This document shows, in pieces, positions 9,901 to 13,128 of a stretch of 13,225 nucleotides of DNA. Each line of letters begins with the position of its first letter. Within the stretch, counting starts at the first letter, position 1. The translations under genes were made by a program, and so were the position numbers. The notes below the pieces were generated by a model, which had not been told where the DNA came from, did no database searches, and saw only the letters and a list, made by a program, of their open reading frames with translations. Source of the stretch: Phoronis pallida. Its lineage: Eukaryota; Phoronida; Phoronidae. The stretch lies in the NCBI GenBank assembly GCA_028565715.1, contig JAOXYC010175803.1:1-13225 (forward strand). The letters run 5' to 3'.

Positions 9901-12057
9901 TTCTTTTATACATTTCTTTTGTACTTTGTCTAAAAAAACGCTGAACATTCGGTTAGCCGAATGTTTGTGACAAATTTTGCTTCCACAGCTTAAGTTAATG
10001 TAGTTTGCAGATACTTTTGATATGTAGTAGATTCAAACTTTGGACTATGACATCTGTAAAGCTACTGTCAAGCAGAATGTTAATAAGTATTCCAAAACCA
10101 ATTTCTTTTTAAATTGTTTTCAGCGAGAATAAGGATTAAGAGTATTAGTAAGCTTGCGCCATACAGTATAAGTAAGCTTGCGCCATACAGACGATCTTAG
10201 TTCAATTCTTTTGTTTTGAAAATTTTGTTTTTAACAATTTGTTCAGTTTTGCAATCATCGTTTTTGATGTTTTGTTTTAAAAGTTGCAAAATTTCATTGT
10301 GTTATTGATTTCATTTCTTATGAATATTTTTCTAACCCTCCACTGGTTTGCAAATTTCTTCATTTATTCGCTCACCACTTTTTAGAACCCCCCTATATCA
10401 TAGTCGGGAATGAACTCATTCTGAATATGGTAAAATGAATTCAATGAGTTGGAGACATGTTTTATTGGAGACATGGTATTTCAGACCTCCGTCTGTTGCT
10501 AGGAAGCTCTCTGGTCACAGGATGTTGTTGTATCCATGGACTTGTCCTTAGATTGAGGTCCAAAACATTATGACTACAACAAAGTCCAAGTCTCCAAGTT
10601 GTTGATTTCATTCAACCATGTAAACCTGGACTTCTGACATTTTTGTCACCATTTTGACTCTTTTTCCATATTACCTTTCCCAACATAACACTTTAAACAA
10701 ATAGTTTTTTGGAAAGTGGCAAAATGTATTTCAATTATGGTAATTATTAATCTTAAGCCAAGCAGGAATTTATTTCTTTGAATTCATATCCACAAGTAAC
10801 AAACGTTTTTCACAGTAAAACTTATCTCATCTTCAGTGAAAAGAACTACTTCTAAAACAGGTGTGGTTGTTTTCAATGAAGATGTGATAAGTTCTTTCGT
10901 TATTTGTTTTAGTTGTGAAGCAATATTTGTTTATTTTGGTTATTTGATAATGTCTGTTTTATATCAGCTAACGTCCCTTAGATATTTATAGTTAAATCTA
11001 ACAGTAGTTGAATGAAGACTGTGTTTTAATGGTAGACTCATGTGTGTATATTCCTACAGAGGTCGATGAAGACATGAAGGACTATTACAGAAGGCAAGGT
11101 CTGTGTAAAGGCAAGGAATGTGATGAAATACACATGGTGAGTGGTATTCACATTATGTTATAGAGCACACAGGTGTTTTCCTGATTATGTTATCATGTTG
11201 AGAATTAATTTTCATCTGAGCACAAATTTACATGATCGAAGATCGAGTAAATTTGTGCTTAGATGAAAATTAATTATCAACATGATAAAGCAACCAGAAA
11301 AACTCCTGTGTTCTATAACATATTTATCATATTCACGGTGTGGTACGGAAAGGGTTATCATACCGTCATGATAATAGGTTGTCACACTCTTTGTATAAGA
11401 TGTTCAACTGTGCTGGTTTGTTGATTATAGTTTAGTCATACTTAAGGATCCCCCTGTCAGTCCAGTCGTCTCATGAGTGACAGGCGCAGCTAGGAAGTCA
11501 ATCAGAGACCAACTTCAGTCCATACATGGGAAAGAAACCGTAACATCAACCAGCCATTCAGCCTAGAGCTGGATGCTAAACCTGTTTCTGTAGCATGAGC
11601 AGATGAAATTTTGGCACCTCTTTCCAGACACAACACTAGTCTGACACAGGTTACTAATCCCAACCCTAACTGGTACTCATTTCCAGCTGAGTCAACTGGA
11701 GCAGTGTCAGGACAGTTACAGTGTCTTGCTCAAAGACAAAAAACTGCCGGGAGCAGAATCAAATCTCACAACTTTTCAAATGCGAATCGAAAGGTCTACC
11801 AACTGAGCTTATCCGCCTAGTTTGTGAGGCTCGAGAAGCATTTAATTCACTTGTTTAAAACTCACTTCTTATTACAGATTGGTTCTAAGGAGAAGAATCG
11901 TCCTCACATCAAGCTTGAACAGGTCAATGGGATGTGGAACCAGCGTCTCTTGTTCGCTGATAAAATCAGTGAGATACAGTTCGGCGAATCTGACTGTATA
12001 TTCTTCAACGACGGCTCACGCACTCCGGGATGTGACAAGGAAGAATACAAGCCATTT
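819..12057 (+). CDS. TTC17: TTC17-like gene, middle part: 14 internal exons, 648 codons, both ends outside the window
   Basis: Joined exons: 819-958, 1382-1548, 1801-1925, 2553-2585, 3377-3484, 3985-4121, 4357-4540, 4900-4980, 5847-6071, 6441-6704, 7132-7276, 8032-8109, 11060-11136, 11878-12057. Every junction is GT-AG, phases agree at all 13 joins, and no stop interrupts the 648 codons. Order along the fragment: end of a TPR and a charged helix (residues 1-102), Cys and Pro segment (103-144), Lys-rich linker (145-205), W-P-S-K-E-E-C to LPPENKG block (206-236), acidic/mixed segment (237-325), three TPR units (about 326-435), Cys/Gln/Pro region (436-648). TTC17 in vertebrates is about 1,140 aa with two TPR clusters. 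This fragment matches the first half, so the C-terminal cluster should lie downstream. From memory, vertebrate TTC17 has been linked to actin assembly and ciliogenesis with CATIP, and to an ER-lumen adaptor role. The many cysteines here would suit the ER lumen, but that is inference. Confidence 0.85.
959..1381 (+). other. Intron between exons 1 and 2, with GATATC-rich inverted repeats
   Basis: 423 nt, GTAAGG to CCCAG. It contains a perfect 12-bp hairpin stem CAGTGATATCAG (1038-1049 with 1071-1082), another GATATC copy at 1022-1027, and an 11-bp inverted pair AAATTGATATA (1137-1147 with 1208-1218). No coding signal. Confidence 0.75.
1038..1082. repeat. Inverted repeat with 12-bp perfect stem and 21-nt loop
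   Basis: CAGTGATATCAG at 1038-1049 pairs perfectly with CTGATATCACTG at 1071-1082. Each arm holds the self-complementary GATATC. The wider stretch 1010-1085 is more GC-rich than its surroundings, so this may be a MITE remnant. Confidence 0.6.
1382..1548 (+). CDS. TTC17: TTC17 exon 2: charged coiled-coil-like helix
   Basis: The acceptor is CTTCCCAG and the donor the consensus GTGAGT. It completes a Lys codon split after exon 1 and leaves one base. It reads SLQRTLDELKGYQKKHKQWQ and continues through a Leu/Glu-rich stretch to QKIRELEVGS, with no Pro before the SPEL turn. This is an amphipathic, charged helix likely to form a coiled coil or helical spacer after the first TPR. The start (EAQH-KSLQRTL across the junction) is strongly TTC17-like by recall. 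Confidence 0.87.
1801..1925 (+). CDS. TTC17: TTC17 exon 3: EVCTIIERDG segment with paired cysteines
   Basis: The acceptor has a long pyrimidine tract (TTTTTCCCTTTGCAG) and the donor is GTATGG. It completes an Arg codon and ends in phase 0. It reads REVCTIIERDGRQVLQCGTP then a Pro/Lys/Glu tail ending SEPEPK. Two Cys sixteen residues apart around a short beta-like segment could form a disulfide if the protein is lumenal. The tail begins a low-complexity linker. Confidence 0.85.
1926..2552 (+). other. Intron between exons 3 and 4, with a GC-rich island
   Basis: 627 nt. Positions about 2155-2330 are clearly more GC- and CpG-rich than the rest. They contain a hairpin CTCGAC-TCAG-GTCGAG, a G run, the palindrome TGACGTCA at 2256-2263, and CGCGCTG/CCGCCGGGC. 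There is no splice-compatible exon. The open frame at 2086-2292 has no family resemblance. Confidence 0.65.
2256..2263. promoter_or_regulatory. TGACGTCA palindrome (CRE-type site) in the intronic GC island
   Basis: This is the exact 8-bp consensus bound by CREB/ATF bZIP factors, lying inside the GC-rich island of the intron. An 8-mer can occur by chance, and nothing else here proves enhancer or promoter activity. Confidence 0.25.
2553..2585 (+). CDS. TTC17: TTC17 exon 4: 33-nt lysine-rich microexon
   Basis: The acceptor is CATGCCTCTCAG and the donor GTACGA. It is exactly 11 codons, phase 0 on both sides: TKSKRKKKKSK. Because it is symmetric it can be skipped without a frame change. Its content continues the Lys-rich run of exon 5, which supports it as real. 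The polybasic stretch resembles a nuclear-localisation or acidic-partner-binding patch, though in a Lys-rich linker this may be low-complexity only. Confidence 0.7.
2757..2828 (+). repeat. 72-bp dispersed repeat, copy 1
   Basis: It aligns without gaps to the reverse complement of 13057-13128, with 69 of 72 identical bases by my count. Both copies start ACTCGTACACACA and end GTATCTTT in the same sense. Similarity stops abruptly at both edges, which suggests a short mobile unit or a conserved piece of a larger family. Confidence 0.8.
3074..3218. mobile_element. Fold-back MITE, about 145 bp
   Basis: Outer arms begin AAATCC-TCGT on the left and match inverted at the right end. An 11-bp perfect pair TTTAATGCCAA lies at 3095-3105 with 3188-3198. 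The centre is itself a near-perfect palindrome, 3149-3176 (TGTTATT.GTGC-TGCA-GCAC.AATAACA). This nested inverted structure is typical of non-autonomous fold-back elements. Target duplication not identified. Confidence 0.6.
3377..3484 (+). CDS. TTC17: TTC17 exon 5: basic linker
   Basis: The acceptor is TTCATTTTCAG and the donor the weak but usable GTTTGT. It is 36 codons, phase 0 on both sides, so it can be skipped as a cassette like exon 4. It reads NKKYQQKDTKPDYSKPVRPP then a stretch ending KKKGAKKSKK. About half the residues are Lys or Pro, making a disordered basic linker before the W-P-S-K-E-E-C block. Confidence 0.8.
3575..3614 (-). repeat. Stem flanked by CTTGAAAA and GAAAC: possible Penelope/hammerhead-like remnant
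   Basis: On the minus strand the order is CTTGAAAAT, a stem GGTG ... CACC, then GAAACATGTTGC. This resembles the CTGANGA - stem II - GAAA layout of hammerhead cores and of the repeated tail motif in some Penelope-like elements. The first core block is degenerate, so catalytic activity is unlikely. Recognition is by pattern only. Confidence 0.3.
3907..3960 (+). pseudogene. TTC17: Diverged duplicate of part of exon 6 in the upstream intron
   Basis: It aligns without gaps to 4033-4086 of exon 6 with 35 of 54 identical bases by my count. In the exon frame it reads KEDCNACLWKFFSWDKF against KEECDAYVQKFPAWDEF (9 of 17 identical). The Cys, both Phe positions, Trp and Asp are kept, and several differences are third-base silent changes (TGC/TGT, TTT/TTC, GAT/GAC, TTC/TTT). 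The tract is open and in frame with exon 6 through the normal acceptor. It could be a decayed exon copy, an alternative exon (a weak GTTTTT donor at 3954 has the phase of the exon 6 donor) or part of a longer exon form. Chance similarity is not excluded. Confidence 0.45.
3985..4121 (+). CDS. TTC17: TTC17 exon 6: W-P-S-K-E-E-C ... LPPENKG block
   Basis: The acceptor is TTGTTTTTACAG and the donor the consensus GTATGT, leaving two bases (GA). After a short basic lead it reads NWPSKEECDAYVQKFPAWDE then FPSVYLPPENKGF. The Trp-Pro start, the Cys and the YLPPENKG end are strongly TTC17-like by recall, and vertebrate TTC17 carries a related W-P-x(n)-C block in its other half. The function of this block is unknown. 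The adjacent upstream intron carries a diverged copy (3907-3960). Confidence 0.88.
4357..4540 (+). CDS. TTC17: TTC17 exon 7: EVSLLMTEAIDIDRYG segment
   Basis: The acceptor is TTTTGTGTTACAG and the donor the consensus GTAAGT. It completes a Glu codon and ends in phase 0. It reads VSLLMTEAIDIDRYGQHELP, then WYPPVCVTVVPMKDGDAFGD, then a charged tail KDRTKVPLKSDKTVKD. The WYPPVCVTVV part looks like a beta strand, possibly packing against the TPR block. No known domain recognised. Confidence 0.85.
4541..4899 (+). other. Intron between exons 7 and 8; nothing recognised
   Basis: 359 nt, GTAAGT to TTTTGTACAG. AT-rich, with no repeat or open segment of note. Confidence 0.75.
4900..4980 (+). CDS. TTC17: TTC17 exon 8: helical lead-in to the TPR cluster
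   Basis: 27 codons, phase 0 on both sides, acceptor TTTCTTTTGTACAG, donor GTGAGA. It reads ILLQQVKDRSDITEEEIGQR then ILTGLKR. The ITEEEIG core is typical of the TTC17 segment just before the first TPR cluster. It is likely a helix and turn capping the superhelix. Confidence 0.83.
4981..5846 (+). other. Intron between exons 8 and 9, with a small CpG-rich patch
   Basis: 866 nt. A hairpin CTAACCTCG-TAG-CGGGGTTAG lies at 5111-5131. Positions about 5530-5650 are richer in GC and CpG, including an alternating purine-pyrimidine run ACGCGCGCGCACGC (5632-5645) able in principle to adopt Z-DNA. The open frame 5485-5718 lacks a donor in the phase required by exon 9. Confidence 0.65.
5847..6071 (+). CDS. 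TTC17: TTC17 exon 9: two TPR units
   Basis: 75 codons, phase 0 on both sides, acceptor GTTTTTCTTTCAG, donor GTATGT. TPR unit one is WIMYNLAGLYWRVIGNLYHG then IECLRRALKFVP. Unit two is VPLVNMANILYRWGKLEDSI then KLMKDAIRIND. Both show the TPR pattern of Gly/Ala at position 8, Tyr/Leu at 11, Ala at 20 or its equivalent, and a closing Pro or polar turn. The YWRV-GN core is the strongest TTC17 signature in the window. TPRs form a helical superhelix that binds partner peptides. Confidence 0.95.
6072..6440 (+). other. Intron between exons 9 and 10; nothing recognised
   Basis: 369 nt of AT-rich sequence, GTATGT to CATACTTTAG. No repeat or open segment of note. Confidence 0.75.
6441..6704 (+). CDS. 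TTC17: TTC17 exon 10: third TPR unit and start of the Cys-containing region
   Basis: 88 codons, phase 0 on both sides, donor GTTTGT. It begins PITHFFMANLLAANNNLSGA then VWHYERALQQDPAYNEAF, a full TPR with closing Asp-Pro. The follow-on helix is TMLRTVKCYLKYH, then a Ser/Ala/Gln stretch (SPAQSCQSLQAAANVP) and MICKK. The break between INDAE and PITHF falls inside the TPR array at a position like that recalled for the vertebrate protein. The tail carries three cysteines in an otherwise disordered segment. Confidence 0.93.
6705..7131 (+). other. Intron between exons 10 and 11, with CCCACCTACCCA repeats
   Basis: 427 nt. Positions 6860-7010 hold a loose direct repeat of a CACCTACCCA-[CT]-ATT ... 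AATTAATT unit, seen at about 6902 and 6967 and in shorter form before and after. A strong acceptor-like TTTTTTTTTCAG at 6948-6959 is followed by no in-phase open exon. Confidence 0.65.
7132..7276 (+). CDS. TTC17: TTC17 exon 11: Cys-rich and polyglutamine segment
   Basis: The acceptor is CCTCTCCCCACAG and the donor GTATGT, leaving one base (G). It reads EVDGMETCVVESRTRQINQC, then ITSCQQAQA, seven Gln, GSCGGAPPQLEA. The Gln run is mostly CAA with one CAG, so it is less prone to slippage than pure CAG. Four cysteines surround it. The EVDGMETCVVES start is probably the conserved part and the Gln run a lineage-specific insert. Confidence 0.85.
7207..7240 (+). repeat. CAA/CAG/GCA triplet tract coding Gln-Ala-Gln then polyGln
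   Basis: Imperfect triplet repeat within exon 11 coding two Gln, Ala, Gln, Ala and then seven Gln. The interruption pattern (GCA, CAG) suggests an older, partly stabilised microsatellite. Confidence 0.85.
7277..8031 (+). other. Intron between exons 11 and 12; nothing firm
   Basis: 755 nt. An open frame on the minus strand (7402-7752) codes an AT-driven, unrecognised peptide with no splice or family support. A short ACTCCCTAAAAATGC at about 7770 resembles the TIR of the element at 9411-9688 but has no partner nearby. Confidence 0.65.
8032..8109 (+). CDS. TTC17: TTC17 exon 12: Pro/Thr-rich segment
   Basis: 78 nt, phase 1 in and phase 1 out, acceptor GTTATTATAG (weak pyrimidine tract), donor GTAAAC. 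It reads SKASKGVVGPVNPTPTKPPT then PPEPE, a disordered Pro/Thr linker. Its phases agree with exons 11 and 13. Support is moderate because the sequence is low complexity, but a 78-nt open segment with matching phases on both sides is hard to get by chance. Confidence 0.65.
8369..8391. repeat. Perfect 10-bp hairpin with 3-nt loop
   Basis: TATCTTGACT, loop GGA, AGTCAAGATA. Weaker complementarity continues outward (TACCTTCA near 8312 with TGAAGGTA near 8440), so it may be the tip of a larger decayed fold-back element. Confidence 0.6.
8840..8847. repeat. Left target-site duplication of the hAT-type element
   Basis: ATATCTAA, repeated at 9239-9246; a ninth base (T) also matches. An intact duplication suggests an insertion young enough not to have decayed. 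Confidence 0.78.
8848..9238. mobile_element. hAT-type non-autonomous element (MITE), 391 bp, with 8-bp target duplication
   Basis: Terminal inverted repeats AGGGCTGAAACGGTAC lie at 8849-8864 and inverted at 9222-9237, identical over 16 bp with one differing outer base. Direct repeats ATATCTAA flank it at 8840-8847 and 9239-9246. They are 8 bp, the length known for hAT elements, and fit the nTnnnnAn target consensus. Several GGTAC/GTACCG motifs cluster inside both ends, like hAT subterminal binding sites. There is no transposase frame, so it would need a partner element. The exact outer base (T or A) is ambiguous. Confidence 0.82.
9239..9246. repeat. Right target-site duplication of the hAT-type element
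   Basis: ATATCTAA, matching 8840-8847 directly outside the other terminal inverted repeat. Confidence 0.78.
9411..9688. mobile_element. TIR element flanked by TA, about 278 bp, Tc1/mariner-like size and target
   Basis: A perfect 19-bp inverted repeat TCTCCCTAAAAAGTGCCCA lies at 9417-9435 with its complement at 9664-9682. It extends outward with two mismatches to CCA next to TA on both sides (TA at 9409-9410 and 9689-9690). A TA duplication is the Tc1/mariner pattern, but two bases are weak proof. The interior is AT-rich and non-coding. Confidence 0.7.
9738..9815 (+). CDS. Candidate cassette exon of TTC17, 26 codons, frame-preserving
   Basis: Acceptor with pyrimidine tract (TTTTCTACTTTATCTAG) and donor GTACTT. 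It is 78 nt, phase 1 in and phase 1 out, exactly what inclusion between exons 12 and 13 needs. It reads GIEENMSFCRQVTTGSAMGI then ECFGNL, with two cysteines like the exons around it. It starts about 50 bp after a TIR element, so it could be an exonised piece or an old skipped exon. The donor is only moderate, and exons 12 and 13 also join in frame without it. Confidence 0.4.
9845..9990. mobile_element. Fold-back element, 146 bp, with internal hairpins
   Basis: Arms 9845-9876 and 9959-9990 match inverted at 27 of 32 positions, starting AGCTGTGGAA. Between them lie two perfect 9-bp hairpins: TAAAAGAAC-ACA-GTTCTTTTA (9888-9908) and AACATTCGG-TTAG-CCGAATGTT (9944-9965). The second overlaps the start of the right arm, so outer stem and inner hairpin compete. 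Target duplication is unclear. Confidence 0.65.
10147..10190 (+). repeat. Two tandem copies of a 20-bp unit, 24-bp period
   Basis: AGTAAGCTTGCGCCATACAG at 10147-10166 and again, identical, at 10171-10190, separated by TATA. It is locally GC-richer than the intron. Identity suggests a recent duplication. Confidence 0.9.
10819..10893. ncRNA. 75-nt hairpin with pre-miRNA-like shape (candidate only)
   Basis: Arms 10819-10850 and 10862-10893 match inverted at 27 of 32 positions, one mismatch being a G-U pair on transcription of the + strand, with an 11-nt loop. Arm length, spaced single mismatches and loop size fit a microRNA precursor and it lies in an intron (mirtron-independent position). A small fold-back transposon fits equally well. 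No seed family recognised. Confidence 0.3.
11060..11136 (+). CDS. TTC17: TTC17 exon 13: acidic start, CKGKEC pair
   Basis: The acceptor is TATATTCCTACAG and the donor the consensus GTGAGT. It completes a Glu codon and ends in phase 0. It reads EVDEDMKDYYRRQGLCKGKE then CDEIHM. The DYYRRQGLC...C stretch looks conserved rather than low complexity. The Cys-x4-Cys pair is a likely disulfide or metal site. A long palindrome begins 17 bp after the donor. Confidence 0.83.
11145..11336. mobile_element. Near-perfect palindrome about 170 bp long, bounded by TATTCAC repeats
   Basis: Two arms of about 82 nt (11154 to 11237 and 11241 to 11322) pair at roughly nine of ten positions around a 3-nt loop, GATC-GAA-GATC. 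Long perfect blocks include AATTAATTTTCATCT and GCACAAATTTAC. TATTCAC occurs in direct orientation at 11145-11151 and 11330-11336 and may be the target duplication. There is no coding content. It is a fold-back MITE; as RNA it would be a long hairpin. Confidence 0.75.
11756..11772 (-). promoter_or_regulatory. Pol III B box of the SINE (diverged)
   Basis: Minus-strand GTTGTGAGATTTGATTC against the consensus GGTTCGANTCC. The position downstream of the A box fits, but the core CG is lost, so promoter strength may be reduced. Confidence 0.5.
11795..11811 (-). promoter_or_regulatory. Pol III A box of the SINE
   Basis: Minus-strand TAAGCTCAGTTGGTAGA, very close to the tRNA A-box consensus TRGCNNAGYNGG with the GTAGA that follows in many tRNAs. 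Confidence 0.72.
11878..12057 (+). CDS. TTC17: TTC17 exon 14: KNRPHIKLEQVNGMWNQRLL ... CDKEEYKPF
   Basis: 60 codons, phase 0 on both sides, acceptor TTCTTATTACAG, donor GTATGT. It reads IGSKEKNRPHIKLEQVNGMW then NQRLLFADKISEIQFGESDC then IFFNDGSRTPGCDKEEYKPF. It looks like a compact beta-rich segment with two cysteines. The frame stays open past the donor for only three codons (VCS, then a stop), which supports the splice. The next exon lies beyond the window. Confidence 0.85.
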
Positions 12058-12384
12058 GTATGTAGTTAATAATATTTTATTTCATTTGTCCAGTTAAGAA
12101 AATTAAATATTTTTGTGTTCGGTTGCTGACGGATAAGATGGATTCAATTTTATTGTATTTCACAGCCGTTTAAGTACTGTGAAATTTTCATCGTTTTTAG
12201 AAGTTTCAATGATTGAAAATTTTCCCATGAAAATATCATAACTTAAAGCATCTGGGCAATTTAGTTTTCAGGTAGTAAACATCATCTGGTACAGCGGGCC
12301 TTATCTTTGAAAGACTTATTTTAAAAACAATGTCCAATATCGTCAGGGCCCTCACTCATAATTGGGGAATGGGGCCTGGGGCCT

Positions 12385-12445
12385 TTCAGAGGGGGGAATT
12401 TTCGCGACATTTTTCTTCAGAGGGGAATTTTTCGCGGCATTTCTT
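12385..12445 (+). repeat. Two imperfect copies of a 31-bp unit
   Basis: The unit TTCAGAGGGG(GG)AATTTT(T)CGCG(A/G)CATTT occurs at 12385 and again from 12416. A GGGCC-rich patch precedes it (CAGGGCCCTCAC, then GGGGCCTGGGGCC), possibly one end of a decayed element. Confidence 0.65.
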
Positions 12446-12643
12446 TTTTAAAAAATACCCATTTTAAAACAGTCAAAAGCATGGGAATTTATTTTTTTAA
12501 CCCATGTTGGTTCCAATTCATTTCTTTATGGGTTGTAACCTGTCATCCAGATTAATCAGATGCAATCATCAGACCTTGAATTTTGAATTTTTTGGTGGGA
12601 TTTTAGAATGCCCCAAAACATGCCCATAACAGTATTGTTCTCC

Positions 12644-12673
12644 ACGTGTAAACATTTTACGTGTAAACATTTT
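12644..12673 (+). repeat. Exact tandem pair of ACGTGTAAACATTTT
   Basis: 15-bp unit at 12644-12658 and 12659-12673 with no spacer. It contains CACGTG/ACGTG and GTAAACA (a forkhead-type core) in each copy, though such short matches are common. Confidence 0.85.
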
Positions 12674-13056
12674 TAAAAAAAATGTTTAATTTTTTTTTTA
12701 GTCAATTTTGTTTAGATGTCTTCTCATGATTAATAGATGGCCCATGTTAAGGTTCTTAAGTCAAAGGTCAATGTTATGATAGGACCTTTTCTTTTACAAA
12801 CGTTTTTGTTGTCTTCTCAACTTTTGTTTTATTCTTCTTCGTAAACTCACACTTTTAAAACTTGACAAGTAAAATCAACACAAGTTCCTCGTTTACCGTG
12901 ATTGTGACAATCCAGGTCAGTAACAGTTCCCCAAAAATAGTGTCAACACTTTGTGTTATAGTTTGGCCCTATGTGATTGAGGTATAACTTGACAAAACCT
13001 ATCCACAGCTTTGTAAGTAGCCCATCTGTTGTTCATGTGACAGCGTCTGCATGCTT

Positions 13057-13128
13057 AAAGATACTGTCTCCTTGTTGGTGAGGATCTGGGGTCAAAATTC
13101 AAATAAACTTGAAAGTGTGTGTACGAGT
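13057..13128 (-). repeat. 72-bp dispersed repeat, copy 2 (opposite orientation)
   Basis: The reverse complement matches 2757-2828 at 69 of 72 bases. Its high identity to copy 1, 10 kb away, points to a recently active or conserved family. Confidence 0.8.

Larger units (their letters stand above)
8110..11059 (+). other. Large 2.95-kb intron packed with inverted-repeat elements
   Basis: In order it holds a hairpin (8369-8391), a hAT-type MITE (8848-9238), a TA-flanked TIR element (9411-9688), a candidate cassette exon (9738-9815), a fold-back element (9845-9990), a 20-bp tandem repeat (10147-10190), a short direct repeat TTGGAGACATG (10449 and 10465) and a 75-nt hairpin (10819-10893). It is the largest intron in the window, apparently through element insertion. 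Confidence 0.75.
11455..11821 (-). mobile_element. tRNA-derived SINE, antisense to the gene
   Basis: Read on the minus strand, the head begins near 11821 with GGCGGATAAGCTCAGTTGG. Here TAAGCTCAGTTGGTAGA (11811-11795) matches the polymerase III A box and GTTGTGAGATTTGATTC (11772-11756) is a B-box-like match at tRNA-like spacing. Then follows CTTTGAGCAAGACACTGTAA, which resembles a conserved central domain found in several invertebrate SINEs; I cannot name the superfamily. The body continues to about 11455, near a CCTGTCA...TGACAGG stem. The 3' limit is uncertain and no poly(A) tail is clear. Confidence 0.7.
11137..11877 (+). other. Intron between exons 13 and 14, mostly mobile elements
   Basis: 741 nt, GTGAGT to TTATTACAG. 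The first quarter is a long palindrome and the last half an antisense SINE. The open frame 11611-11820 is the SINE read backwards and is not a gene. Confidence 0.8.

Noticed and set aside
11611-11820. 69-codon open frame on the plus strand
   Set aside because: It is the tRNA-derived SINE read in reverse, including both polymerase III boxes.
11879-12097. Alternative frame over exon 14
   Set aside because: Shadow of the real frame at 11878-12057, which alone fits the phases of exon 13 and the GTATGT donor.
12168-12215. Possible terminal exon after TTGTATTTCACAG
   Set aside because: In phase it reads only 16 codons to a stop, and the acceptor is one arm of a TTTCACAG/CTGTGAAA hairpin. TTC17 should continue well beyond this point.
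2757-13128. The two inverted 72-bp copies as ends of one 10-kb transposon carrying the gene part
   Set aside because: The outer flanks show no target duplication, the interior is ordinary exon-intron structure of a conserved gene, and the repeat looks dispersed.
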